A model generated the notes under the pieces. That model saw only the letters and a program-made list of their open reading frames with translations, was not told the origin of the DNA and did no database searches. The translations under genes were made by a program, and so were the position numbers. A stretch of DNA of 42,384 nucleotides from ZC4RG36 sp964652205 (GTDB lineage Bacteria > Chloroflexota > Anaerolineae > Aggregatilineales > Phototrophicaceae), in NCBI GenBank assembly GCA_964652205.1, contig CAZZAO010000036.1, forward strand, positions 1 through 42,384, in the 5' to 3' direction. Below, in pieces: positions 1-8,681 of this stretch (position 1 is the stretch's first letter; each line of letters begins with the position of its first letter).

Positions 1-24
1 TTGTCGTCCGCATCGGCGCGAACC

Positions 25-1536
25 TTACCCGCCGACCTGAATCTGCGCCAGCACGAGCGTGTAGCTGCCGCGCGTCAGCGGCTTGCCTTCGCCGCTGAAG
101 CGCGTCGCCTGAATGTAGAACACGCCCGTCCCCGGCAGCGCGTACTGGTAGACAACTGCGTTCTGCGTGCCGTCGCTGGTGTCGTCGTTGTAGGTCAGCA
201 CGTTCTGGCCGCCGTCGAGGATGGCGAGGTACGGGTCGAGGTCGCCGTCGGCGCGGTTCATCGACACGGTGATGACGTCGCCCTCGTGGCCGAAGAAGGC
301 GTAGAGCGTCTGCGGCGTTGTGTCGTCGAGGTTGCCGGTCAGCGTGCTGCCGTAGGGGACAAAGCGCGCCTCTGGCGACGTGGTTCTGACCGCGTTGCCC
401 TGCGTCGTCAGCGTCAGGCGGAAGCGGCCCGCGCCCCCGCCCTGATCGCCGCCGTTGCGCGTGGCGACGACCGTATACAGGCCGTCGGTCGGGATGTAGA
501 AATTATCGATTCCGGCGTTCTGCGAGCCGTCCTGCGCGTCGTCGTTCAGGGCGATCTGGCTGCCGCCCGCGTCGAGCAGCGACAGGTAAGCATCGAGGTT
601 GCCGGTCAGCTTCTCCATCGTCAGGCTGATGATGTCGCCCGCCTTCGCCTCGAAGCGATAATACTGGGCGCTGTGGTCGGTCGTCACGTCGCCTTCGAGC
701 GGGATATTCGGCGCGAGCGGCAGCGGAGCCTGGGCCGAATTGCCCACGCCGCTGTCCTTCGCTTCCTGAAGCGTCAGATAAAAGCCGCCTTCGCTCGTCC
801 CGGCGGCCTGCCCGAAGCGCGACGCCACGATGACGTACAGGCCGTCCTGCGGAATGCTGAGATGGCTGATTTCGGCGTCAAGCGAGCCGGAATTAGCGAC
901 TTCGTCATCAGAGGCCAGTACGACGCCGCTGCTGTCCGTCACCTGTAAAAGGCTGTCGAGGTCGCCGGAGATGCGCTGCATACTGATGTTGACGAGGTCG
1001 CCGCGCGTCGCCAGAAAGCTGTAGTACAACTGCGGCGCGCCGGCGCTGATGCGGTTGACGACGCTGTCGCCATAGCGGAGCGCGCTGCCGTTGGCCGAGC
1101 TGACGCCGATGCGGTCAACTTCGATGGTATAGTCGCCGCTGGTCGCGCCGAGGCCGAAACCGAACCGCCCGATGACGACGTAATAGCGGTCGCTTTCGGG
1201 CAGGCGTAGCGCCTGAATCTGGACATCGCGCGGGCCGCTGGTCGCGCCTGCCGCCTCGAACGGCGGGCCGTCATCGACGCGCGCGAGCAGGTCGCCGCTG
1301 TTGCTCAGCACCGCCAGCATCGGGTCGAGGTCGCCGCCTGTGACCTGCGCCGTGATCGTCACGACTTCGCCGCGCAGTCCGCTGAAGGCGTAGACAGTCC
1401 GCGGCGTGCCGTCGTCGAGCGCGCCCCTGACCGACAGACCGTAGCTGATGCCGGTGGCAATCGGCAGCGACTCCTGCGCCTGCGCGGGCAGGGCGAAGAT
1501 CAGCAGCAGCAGGAGCGGGGAGATGAGGCGTCGCAT
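25..1536 (-). CDS. Secreted protein with four PPC-type beta-sandwich repeats
   Basis: The 503-residue product opens with a clear signal peptide (residues 1-20: charged MRR, a run of Leu/Ile, then AQA before QES). The rest is four similar modules at about 31-142, 154-258, 275-378 and 393-498. Each has a Tyr-rich strand (VYAFSG, YYSFLA, YYRFEA, LYAFFG), a G-D/N-LD-x-L core, an Asn/Asp-rich turn and a closing strand ending in YTIEV, FYLTL, FRLTL or YTLVL. This matches bacterial pre-peptidase C-terminal (PPC) domains, which usually accompany secreted enzymes. Here no catalytic domain is present, so a role as a surface or matrix protein is inferred. No good Shine-Dalgarno sequence precedes the ATG. 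The gene stands alone, upstream of a repeat-rich gap. Confidence 0.85.
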   Translation of the reverse strand: MRRLISPLLLLLIFALPAQAQESLPIATGISYGLSVRGALDDGTPRTVYAFSGLRGEVVTITAQVTGGDLDPMLAVLSNSGDLLARVDDGPPFEAAGATSGPRDVQIQALRLPESDRYYVVIGRFGFGLGATSGDYTIEVDRIGVSSANGSALRYGDSVVNRISAGAPQLYYSFLATRGDLVNISMQRISGDLDSLLQVTDSSGVVLASDDEVANSGSLDAEISHLSIPQDGLYVIVASRFGQAAGTSEGGFYLTLQEAKDSGVGNSAQAPLPLAPNIPLEGDVTTDHSAQYYRFEAKAGDIISLTMEKLTGNLDAYLSLLDAGGSQIALNDDAQDGSQNAGIDNFYIPTDGLYTVVATRNGGDQGGGAGRFRLTLTTQGNAVRTTSPEARFVPYGSTLTGNLDDTTPQTLYAFFGHEGDVITVSMNRADGDLDPYLAILDGGQNVLTYNDDTSDGTQNAVVYQYALPGTGVFYIQATRFSGEGKPLTRGSYTLVLAQIQVGG

Positions 1537-1633
1537 GATTGAGGTGAATATCCGTTATGATCGCCGTTCCGGGCGAAGATTCCTTGCTTACAGACAGCCC
1601 CTACAGAAGCCATCGCCTCGATCTTTCTCCCCG

Positions 1634-1819
1634 CTCTGCTTGCGGAGAGGGGCCGGGGGTGAGGTCGGGCGCGGCGGGCGCGAAAAATCGCGCCCCGACG
1701 GAAGGCAACCCCTCCCCCTGACCCCCTCCCCGTAAACGGAGAGGGGGGAGTGGATGCGAACCATCGCGGCCCTGATCTTCCTCCCCTCGCCTTCGGGGAA
1801 AGGGGCCGGGGATGAGGGC
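1634..1819. repeat. 186 bp perfect direct repeat, copy 1
   Basis: Every base from 1634 to 1819 recurs at 1878-2063, a spacing of 244 bases. The copy contains a family A half, a family B hairpin and one full composite unit. Perfect identity suggests a recent tandem duplication. Confidence 0.93.
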
Positions 1820-1877
1820 GCGGCAGGCATGATCCATCATGCCCCGACGGAAGCCGCCGCCTCTGTCTTTCACCCCT

Positions 1878-2063
1878 CTCTGCTTGCGGAGAGGGGCCGG
1901 GGGTGAGGTCGGGCGCGGCGGGCGCGAAAAATCGCGCCCCGACGGAAGGCAACCCCTCCCCCTGACCCCCTCCCCGTAAACGGAGAGGGGGGAGTGGATG
2001 CGAACCATCGCGGCCCTGATCTTCCTCCCCTCGCCTTCGGGGAAAGGGGCCGGGGATGAGGGC
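1878..2063. repeat. 186 bp perfect direct repeat, copy 2
   Basis: Identical to 1634-1819. The 58 bases between the two copies include the variant family B hairpin at 1826-1843. Confidence 0.93.
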
Positions 2064-2237
2064 ATCGCCTCGATCTTTCTCCCCTCGCCTTCGGGGAGAG
2101 GGGCCGGGGGTGAGGGCATTGCGTATCCACAGTGCCATTATCCATCACCTGCGTTGATTATACACATCCCGTCAGCCGCGACGCTCGCCTGGTCTGCCGC
2201 CGCCTGACGCTGGCCGCACACCCCAGGCTGATCGCGG

Positions 2238-2266
2238 TCACTCAGGCTATACTGGAGCCTGAGTGA
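2238..2266. promoter_or_regulatory. Perfect 11 bp inverted repeat over a -10-like box before the R-M gene
   Basis: TCACTCAGGCT and AGCCTGAGTGA flank a 7-base loop. The left arm and loop contain TATACT (2248-2253), preceded by GGC, 38 bases before the ATG at 2292. A dyad over the likely RNA polymerase site is a natural operator, and restriction-modification genes are often tightly controlled. No run of T follows, so it does not look like a terminator. No separate controller gene is visible. Confidence 0.5.
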
Positions 2267-2291
2267 TTTCACCTGCCGAGAGCAAACCCGC

Positions 2292-5200
2292 ATGACGGTC
2301 CTCGAAACCTACCTTCGCTCGCTTCGCAGTCGGCGTGGCCGCACCGTCCCTGAAACCGGGCAGTACGGCGAGCTTGAAGCGCTCTTCAACGCCGCCGGGG
2401 ACGACCTGCGTCCCCCGGTGGTCGCCTACACCCATCCGAACCGCGACAGCGCCGGGATTCCCGACCTCGGCCTGTACGATGACCATCAGCCCGAAGGCCA
2501 GAAGCCCGCTCGCGGCGTGGTCGAAGTCAAGCCGACCAGCGTTGACCTGCTGGCGCTGGCGCAGAGCGCGCAGGTCGCCCGCTATCTGGCGGCTTATGGA
2601 CAGGTGCTGGTGACCAATCTGTTTCAGTTTGTGCTGGTCACACGCGGGGCGAACGGCGCGGCGCGAATCGAAGAACGCTATGATCTGGCCGACGACGAAA
2701 CGACCTTCTGGACGCTCGACCCGCGCGCGCTGGCGCATGACCATGACGCCGCGCTGCGCGAATATCTCCGGCGCGTCATGCGCCGTAACGCGCCGCTGGC
2801 TTCGCCGCAGGATGTCGCCTGGATTCTCGCCAGCTACGCGCGGCAGGCCAAAGCGCGGCTGGAAGTGGACGCCCGCGATATGGCCTCGCTGACGTTGATT
2901 CGCGGGCAGCTTGAGGCGGCGCTCGGCGTGCGCTTTCAGGACGACACTGCCGAGGAGTTCTTCCGCTCGACGCTGGTGCAGACGCTCTTTTACGGCCTGT
3001 TTTCGGCCTGGGTGCTGTGGCATGAGCGCGGCGCGGCGGCGGGGACGCCCTTCGACCTGTGGCGCGATACCCGCCATTTCAACGTCCCGGTCGTGCAAAC
3101 GCTGTTCGACCAGTTTTCGGCGGGCGGGACGCTGCCGAGCAGCGTCGAGCGGATCATGGAATGGACGGCGGACGCGCTCAACCGCGTCGACCGCGCCGCC
3201 TTTTTCGAGCGCTTCAACCGCGGCCACGCCGTCCAGTATTTTTATGAGCCGTTCCTCGAAGCCTTCGACCCGGAACTGCGCCGCCAGTTGGGCGTCTGGT
3301 ACACCCCGCCGGAAGTTGTCGAGTATATGGTGGCGAAGGTCGATGCCGCGCTCCGCGACGAGCTGAATATTCCTGACGGGCTGGCCGATCCGCGCGTCTG
3401 CGTCCTCGACCCGTGCTGCGGAACCGGCGCCTATCTGGTCGCGGTGCTGCGGCGGATTTACGCCACGCTGCGCGAGCGCGACGGCGACGCCCTGGCCGGG
3501 CAGGCGCTTCAGGCGGCCATGCGCGAGCGCATCTTCGGCTTCGAGATTTTGCCCGCGCCGTTCGTCGTCGCCCATTTGCAGATCGGCATCCTGCTCAACA
3601 CTCTGCGCGCGCCGCTCCCCGACGGCCAGCGCGTCGGCGTCTACCTGACCAACGCGCTGACCGGCTGGCAGCCGCCGACCGAGTCTAAAATGCCCCTGAT
3701 GTTCCCCGAACTGGAGCGCGAGCGCGAGGCCGCCGACGCCGTCAAGCGCGACCGGCAGATTCTGGTCGTCCTCGGCAACCCGCCTTATTCCGGTTTCGCC
3801 GGCCTCGCCATCGCCGAGGAGCGCGATCTGACTGATGCTTACCGCAGCACCATCAACCCGGCGCTGCCGCGTCCGCAGGGGCAGGGGCTGAACGATCTTT
3901 ACGTCCGCTTCTACCGGATGGCCGAGCGCCGGATCGCCGAAGTCAGCGGGCGCGGCATCGTCTGCTTCATCTCGAATTACTCGTGGCTCGACGGCCTCTC
4001 GCATACCGGGATGCGCGAGCGCTTCCTGAACGCCTTCGACGTCATCACCATCGACAACCTGAACGGCGACAAATACAAAACCGGCAAGACGACGCCCGAA
4101 GGTAAGCCCGATCCGAGCATCTTCTCGACCGAGTTCAACCGCGAGGGCATTCAGGTCGGGACGGCGATTGCCACGCTGATTCGCCGCGCGCAGCACGCGC
4201 CCGCTCTGGAGATCGGGTTTCGTCCGTTGTGGGGAACCGGAAAACGCGCCGAGCTGCTGGCCGAAAGCGCCGACACCCGCGCCGTGCAGTACACCGTCGT
4301 AAGGCCCATAACCGAAATCGGCCTGCCGTTCGCGCCGCGAACCGTCAGCGCGGAGTACCTCGCATGGCCGCGACTGCCGGAGCTATTTCCGACCTCATTT
4401 CCGGGCGTCAAAACGAGCCATGATGATGTTGTGGTTCATGTAGATCGAAACCGAGTGATAGAGCAAGTTACCCGGTATCTTGCTGGAAGCAAGGCTAAAT
4501 CTATATTCAGTGACGAAAAGATAGTGCGTTTTGCTTACCGACCGTTTGATGTCCGCTGGTTGTACTGGGATGTGGATTTACTTGACCGTCCTCGCCCTGA
4601 ATATTTTCCGCATATTAAGCCGGGTAATCTATGCTTGATTTCGCAACAGCGCCCTCGCCGAGAATGGTCAAAACCTCAGATCGTTGAAAGTATTGGCTGT
4701 CTCGATTTAATGGATCGCGGAGCAAGCTGTTTCCCGCTCTATCTCTACAACGCCCCGAAAGCACAGGGCAGCCAGTTCGACCAAAACGCCAGGCCAGAGC
4801 GGACGCCCAACCTGAGCGACCACGCCCGCGACTACCTCGACAGCCTCGGCGTCGATGCCGACAGTGGCGCGCCGCTGCTGTTCTATCACGCGCTGGCGCT
4901 GCTGCACGCGCCCGCCTATCGCGTCGAGAACGCCGGGGCGCTCCGTCAGGACTGGCCGCGCGTCCCGCTGCCCGCCGCGCTCGAACGGCTGTCGGCGTCC
5001 GCCGCGCTCGGCCAGCAGGTCGCGGCGCTGCTCGATGTCGACAGCGACCTGCCGGGCGTGACGTCGGGGACGCCGCGCGCCGACCTGTCCGGCATCGCCA
5101 CGCTGACGGTCGCCGACCAGCGCGCGCCGGATTTCAGCGTCACCGTCAACTGGGGCTATTTTGGCGCCGGGTCGGCGGTCATGCCCGGTCGCGGGCGCAG

Positions 5201-5477
5201 CGCCGAGCATGACGGCCTGATCGACATTTACCTGAACGACAGCACCTACTGGCGCGACATCCCGCTCGACGTCTGGAACTACACGCTCGGCGGCTATCAG
5301 GTGCTCAAGAAGTGGCTCAGTTACCGCGAAACCGACGTCCTCGGTCGCCCGCTCAAGGCCGACGAAGCGCGGACGCTGATGCAGATCGCCCGACGGATCG
5401 CCGCGCTGCTCGCCCTGAACGACGCGCTCGACCTGAATTATCGCGGCGTCAGCGACGGCGAAAGGGGCCGGGGATGA
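2292..5477 (+). CDS. Single-chain restriction-modification enzyme (type ISP/IIG-like, N6-adenine methylase)
   Basis: The 1061-residue protein combines a nuclease and a DNA methylase. Near the N terminus, P57-D58 followed by E78-V79-K80 fits a PD-(D/E)xK nuclease core. Methylase motif I (DPCCGTG, binds S-adenosylmethionine) is at 373-379 and motif IV (NPPY, adenine-N6 catalysis) at 496-499. The part after about residue 560 should hold the target-recognition region. It lacks the helicase of full type ISP enzymes, and there is no separate methylase or specificity gene nearby, so one polypeptide probably does everything. Bases of about 4421-4730 are far poorer in GC than the rest (45% over 4441-4560 against 75% over 3481-3540), suggesting exchange of the recognition segment. 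The last codons and TGA stop come from a family A repeat. Confidence 0.9.
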   Translation: MTVLETYLRSLRSRRGRTVPETGQYGELEALFNAAGDDLRPPVVAYTHPNRDSAGIPDLGLYDDHQPEGQKPARGVVEVKPTSVDLLALAQSAQVARYLAAYGQVLVTNLFQFVLVTRGANGAARIEERYDLADDETTFWTLDPRALAHDHDAALREYLRRVMRRNAPLASPQDVAWILASYARQAKARLEVDARDMASLTLIRGQLEAALGVRFQDDTAEEFFRSTLVQTLFYGLFSAWVLWHERGAAAGTPFDLWRDTRHFNVPVVQTLFDQFSAGGTLPSSVERIMEWTADALNRVDRAAFFERFNRGHAVQYFYEPFLEAFDPELRRQLGVWYTPPEVVEYMVAKVDAALRDELNIPDGLADPRVCVLDPCCGTGAYLVAVLRRIYATLRERDGDALAGQALQAAMRERIFGFEILPAPFVVAHLQIGILLNTLRAPLPDGQRVGVYLTNALTGWQPPTESKMPLMFPELEREREAADAVKRDRQILVVLGNPPYSGFAGLAIAEERDLTDAYRSTINPALPRPQGQGLNDLYVRFYRMAERRIAEVSGRGIVCFISNYSWLDGLSHTGMRERFLNAFDVITIDNLNGDKYKTGKTTPEGKPDPSIFSTEFNREGIQVGTAIATLIRRAQHAPALEIGFRPLWGTGKRAELLAESADTRAVQYTVVRPITEIGLPFAPRTVSAEYLAWPRLPELFPTSFPGVKTSHDDVVVHVDRNRVIEQVTRYLAGSKAKSIFSDEKIVRFAYRPFDVRWLYWDVDLLDRPRPEYFPHIKPGNLCLISQQRPRREWSKPQIVESIGCLDLMDRGASCFPLYLYNAPKAQGSQFDQNARPERTPNLSDHARDYLDSLGVDADSGAPLLFYHALALLHAPAYRVENAGALRQDWPRVPLPAALERLSASAALGQQVAALLDVDSDLPGVTSGTPRADLSGIATLTVADQRAPDFSVTVNWGYFGAGSAVMPGRGRSAEHDGLIDIYLNDSTYWRDIPLDVWNYTLGGYQVLKKWLSYRETDVLGRPLKADEARTLMQIARRIAALLALNDALDLNYRGVSDGERGRG

Positions 5478-5705
5478 AGGCGCGCGGAAGCCGACCCCTC
5501 CCCCTGTCCCCCTCCCCGTGTACGGAGAGGGGGGAGCGGGCGCGAACCAGCGCGGCCCTCTGATCTTTCTCCCCTCGCCCTTCGGGGAGAGGGGCCGGGG
5601 GTGAGGGCGCGCCGGGCGCGAACCATCGCCCTCTGATCTTTCTCCCCTCTCTGCTTGCGGAGAGGGGCCGGGGGTGAGGGCGGTCGCGCCGGGGGTGAGG
5701 GCGGG
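5453..5705. repeat. Palindromic repeats between convergent gene ends
   Basis: A family A half overlaps the R-M stop codon (5453-5480). A full 113 bp composite unit follows at 5495-5607, then a family A hairpin at about 5635-5680 and an extra CGGGGGTGAGGG half at 5689-5702. The glutamine synthetase stop is only a few bases further on. No gene lies in this gap. Confidence 0.88.
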
Positions 5706-5709
5706 CGCG

Positions 5710-7125
5710 CTAGAATTTCGTCCACAAATACTGATCGGTGACTTCGTGGTGGAACTGGAACTCGGACGGCTTAATCAGATGGCCGAGCAGGCGCGCGCAG
5801 CGCTCCGCCGACATCAGCTTGACCGCCGCGTACTTGGCGTGGACGTCCTCGCCGTACAGTTCGGCGGCATAGCAGCTTGACTTGAAATGGTCGATAGCGT
5901 CGTAGATGTTGTCCGGCAGCGTCTGCGTCTGGTCAACATGGTCGTCCTTCGGCCCTTCGAGGCCGGTCTTGAAGATCGTGTAGAGCAGCATGTACGGGTT
6001 GACATCCGGCGCGACCGAGCGCACCTCGATCCGGGCCGACTTTTCGTTGCCGATGGGGATTCGCACCATCGAGCCGCGATCAATCGGCGACGCCTTGACC
6101 TGATTCGGCGCTTCAAAGTGCGGGTCGAGGCGGCGGTAGGCGTTGACGCTCGGATTGAGCGTGAGGCAGATGCCCTGAGCGTTGGTCAGGATGCGATAGA
6201 TGAAGTCCCAGCCAGCCTGCGACAGGTTTTCCCTGCCGTCGGCGTCCCAGAACAGGTTGGTCTTGCCCTTCGAGATCGAGACGTTGGTGTGCATCCCGCT
6301 GCCGTTGATGCCGACCATCGGCTTGGGCAGGAAGCTGGCCGTCATCCCGCCGAGCGTCGCCACCTGACGGCAGATCAGCTTGTAGAGCATGATCTGGTCG
6401 GCGGCGGCGGTCGCTTCGGTGTAGCTGTAATTGATCTCAAACTGCGACGGCGCGACTTCAGGATGATCTTTCTCGTTGGCGAAGCCCATCGCGCGCTGGA
6501 CTTCGGCTACAGTGTCGATGAACGTCCGCAGCGGGTCGCCGGGGAGCGAGTGGTAGTAGCCGCCGCTGGTGACGAAGTCGAGCACGCCGGTGTCGATGAA
6601 CGTCTGCTCTGCCTTGCGGCCCTGAAACAGGAAGCCTTCGATCTCGTTGGCGGCGTTGATCGTCAATCCCTGCTCGTTGTACAGCTTATCAGCGTAGAGC
6701 TTCAGCCGCGAGCGCATGTCCGCCGGATAGGGCGCGCCGCCGCGCTCGTGGACTTCGCCGAACACCAGCACCTTGCCGGGGCCGAACACGTCCGACGGCA
6801 GATAGTAGAAGGCGCTCCAGTCAATCGCCAGCCGCAGGTCGGACTCGGTCTGCACCGAGAAGCCGCGGATCGAGGAACCGTCGAAAGTCAGGTTATCGAC
6901 CGACTTGATCAGAAACTTCTTGTCGTAGTCGAGCATGTGCAGCTTGCCCTCAAGGTCGGAGAAACAGACCGTCACGGCCTTGATGCGCTTTTCGTCGCTC
7001 AGATACTTGATGCGCTCTTCCTGAAGCTGGTCGATAGGGACACGGCTGATCCGCTGGTCTTTCGCCTTCAGGTTCAGTTCTTCCAGTTCGGCGTAGGGAA
7101 TTTCGAGGAAATCACGGAGTGTCAT
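5710..7125 (-). CDS. glnA: Glutamine synthetase family protein
   Basis: The 471-residue product has the class I glutamine synthetase layout: an N-terminal beta-grasp part with DGSSIRGF (82-89), then the catalytic barrel with NEIEGF (160-165), QFEINY (228-233), NGSGMHTNVS (274-283), NAYRRL (328-333) and ARIEVR (364-369). These supply the metal, ATP, ammonium and glutamate sites for making glutamine from glutamate, ammonia and ATP in the cytoplasm. NIYDA at 406-410 lies where the NLYDLP adenylylation loop of the enterobacterial enzyme is expected, but the loop differs, so control by adenylylation is doubtful. The gene is alone and ends next to repeats. A specialised glutamine synthetase-like ligase is possible, but the conserved motifs favour the true enzyme. 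Confidence 0.93.
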   Translation of the reverse strand: MTLRDFLEIPYAELEELNLKAKDQRISRVPIDQLQEERIKYLSDEKRIKAVTVCFSDLEGKLHMLDYDKKFLIKSVDNLTFDGSSIRGFSVQTESDLRLAIDWSAFYYLPSDVFGPGKVLVFGEVHERGGAPYPADMRSRLKLYADKLYNEQGLTINAANEIEGFLFQGRKAEQTFIDTGVLDFVTSGGYYHSLPGDPLRTFIDTVAEVQRAMGFANEKDHPEVAPSQFEINYSYTEATAAADQIMLYKLICRQVATLGGMTASFLPKPMVGINGSGMHTNVSISKGKTNLFWDADGRENLSQAGWDFIYRILTNAQGICLTLNPSVNAYRRLDPHFEAPNQVKASPIDRGSMVRIPIGNEKSARIEVRSVAPDVNPYMLLYTIFKTGLEGPKDDHVDQTQTLPDNIYDAIDHFKSSCYAAELYGEDVHAKYAAVKLMSAERCARLLGHLIKPSEFQFHHEVTDQYLWTKF

Positions 7126-7358
7126 CAGGATTCAGCCTTATCTGCTTTCAAGAACGCGCAACAGATCAATTTTATCAGGCTGCCGTTTGTCGATAACTGC
7201 TAAATCAATACAAATTTCCCGGATATTGACTGTCAGTTTTCACCAAAAACAGTCGCTTCAGGGCAAAATCTGCGGCGCGCTGCGCGCCCTGTGGCCGCCG
7301 TGGCGGCGCTCGCCGACGATCCAGCGGCGCGTGGCTCGTTTCAGTTTGCTTGACCGCG
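7126..7358. other. Divergent intergenic region, no gene seen
   Basis: This gap separates the divergent glutamine synthetase and GlpC-like genes. Bases 7195-7255 are clearly richer in A+T than the flanks, and promoters are expected here, but I found no convincing -35/-10 pair for glutamine synthetase. Confidence 0.4.
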
Positions 7359-7367
7359 TGCTATGAT
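7359..7367 (+). promoter_or_regulatory. Candidate extended -10 for the GlpC-like operon
   Basis: TGC-TATGAT ends 36 bases before the ATG at 7404. It fits the extended -10 form TGN-TANNNT; no good -35 is seen. Confidence 0.4.
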
Positions 7368-7403
7368 GGAGCCATCCTGCCCGCTCAATGAGATGCCGCG
7401 CCG

Positions 7404-8681
7404 ATGGACGACCTGACCAGCCCGCTCTCGTTCTTCGAGACCTATCAAACGGTCGAGTTCACTGCCGATCTGTGCGTCAAATGCAACATCTGCACGGCGG
7501 CCTGCCCGGTCGCGCCTGTGACCGAGTTGTTCCCTGGCCCCAAGACGGTCGGGCCGCAGGCGCAGCGCTTCCGCCATCCAGACGATCACGGCGACAGTTC
7601 GCCCGATCAGAGCGTCGATTACTGCTCCGGCTGCGGTATCTGCACGATGGTCTGCCCGCACGATGTCAGGATCATGGAGATGAACGCGCGGGCGCGGGCG
7701 AAGCTCTACGACGGCCATATTCCGCTGCGTAACCGGCTGCTCGGTCGCTCGGAACTGATGGGCAAGCTCGGCCATCGCTTCGCGCCGCTGGTCAACGCGG
7801 GCGCGCGCTCCCGGCCAGCGCGGATCGCCGCCGAGAAGCTTATGGGCGTCCATCGCAGCGCTCCCCTGCCGGTGTTCCAGTTCCAGTCGTTCCGCCAGTG
7901 GTTCGCGCGCCATAAACCGGCTGCCGAAGCGCCCTATCGCGGTCGGCTGGCCTATTTCCACGCCTGCGCCGGGAACTATTACGACACCCTCACCTCGAAG
8001 GCGGCGGTGCGGGTGCTGGCGCACAACGGCTACGATGTCGAGCTGCCGGAACAGAACTGCTGCGGTCTGCCGATGCAGTCGAACGGCGAATTCAGCGCTG
8101 CCGCGAGCTATGCCGCGCGCAATCTCGACCGGCTCGGCTTCTATGCCCGCGACGGCGTGCCGATTGTCGGCGCGAGCACGTCCTGCACCCTGGCTCTGAA
8201 ATCCGACTACCGCGAAATTTTGCAGTTGGAGCATCCCGACCGCGACGCCGTCGCCCTCGACACCTACGACATCAGCGAGTTTCTGCTGCTGCTCCACCGG
8301 CGCGGCCAGCTTAAGACCGATTTTCAGCCGCTCGCGGACGTCGATGGGCCGCTGCTCTATCACGCGCCCTGCCAGCAGAAGGCTCATCAGATGGGCCAGC
8401 CTGCGCTTGATCTGTTCGACCTGATCCCCGGCCTTGACGTCAAACTCGCAGACGCCGCCTGCTGCGGCATCGCCGGAACCTACGGCTACAAGGCCGAGAA
8501 GTACCCGATTGCGATGGACGTCGGCGCGAGTCTGTTCCAGCAGGCGCGCGACATCGGGACGGAAAAGCCGGTCATCTGCGACAGTGAAACCTGCCGCTGG
8601 CAGATCACGCACGGAAGCGGCGCGCGCAGCATTCACCCGGTGCATGTCCTCGCCGCCGCTTATGGACTGATGCCGCTGTGA
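7404..8681 (+). CDS. GlpC-like iron-sulfur protein (two 4Fe-4S clusters, two CCG domains)
   Basis: The 425-residue protein starts with two ferredoxin-type clusters: Cys 24, 27, 30, 34 and Cys 74, 77, 80, 84. The stretch CNICTAACP followed by TELFPGPKTVGPQAQRF is characteristic of GlpC, the electron-transfer subunit of anaerobic glycerol-3-phosphate dehydrogenase. Two cysteine-rich CCG domains follow (QNCCGLP and AACCGIAG), as in heterodisulfide reductase-type proteins. It probably passes electrons from a flavoprotein to the membrane quinone pool. No GlpA or GlpB gene is nearby, so its partner dehydrogenase is elsewhere or different. A 4-base overlap with the next gene, a [2Fe-2S] protein, implies translational coupling and a shared redox job. 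Confidence 0.87.
   Translation: MDDLTSPLSFFETYQTVEFTADLCVKCNICTAACPVAPVTELFPGPKTVGPQAQRFRHPDDHGDSSPDQSVDYCSGCGICTMVCPHDVRIMEMNARARAKLYDGHIPLRNRLLGRSELMGKLGHRFAPLVNAGARSRPARIAAEKLMGVHRSAPLPVFQFQSFRQWFARHKPAAEAPYRGRLAYFHACAGNYYDTLTSKAAVRVLAHNGYDVELPEQNCCGLPMQSNGEFSAAASYAARNLDRLGFYARDGVPIVGASTSCTLALKSDYREILQLEHPDRDAVALDTYDISEFLLLLHRRGQLKTDFQPLADVDGPLLYHAPCQQKAHQMGQPALDLFDLIPGLDVKLADAACCGIAGTYGYKAEKYPIAMDVGASLFQQARDIGTEKPVICDSETCRWQITHGSGARSIHPVHVLAAAYGLMPL

Larger units (their letters stand above)
1611..2117. repeat. Cluster of GC-rich palindromic repeats
   Basis: The 755-base gap between the PPC gene and the restriction-modification gene is mostly repeats. It has family A hairpins (arms CCCCTCTC and GAGAGGGG, flank CCGGGGGTGAGGG) at about 1621-1662, 1866-1906 and 2070-2117. 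It has family B hairpins (GGGCGCGA, 4-base loop, TCGCGCCC, then CGACGGAAG) at 1676-1695 and 1920-1939. A variant at 1826-1843 has GGCATGA/TCATGCC arms. Two full 111 bp composite units lie at 1709-1819 and 1953-2063. The open reading frames here encode only Pro/Ser/Arg repeat peptides and are not genes. Confidence 0.9.

Noticed and set aside
1634..2063. Possible CRISPR array
   Set aside because: Only two long copies with an internal palindrome, no regular short repeats and spacers, and no cas genes.
1500..2138. Several overlapping frames rich in PSPRRRGE-type peptides
   Set aside because: They are translations of palindromic repeats, with the same peptides in many frames and at many loci.
2247..4196. 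649-residue minus-strand open frame
   Set aside because: It is antisense to the R-M gene, whose methylase motifs are clear. High GC removes stops from the opposite strand.
5887..7203. 438-residue plus-strand open frame
   Set aside because: Antisense to glutamine synthetase, which has all family motifs.
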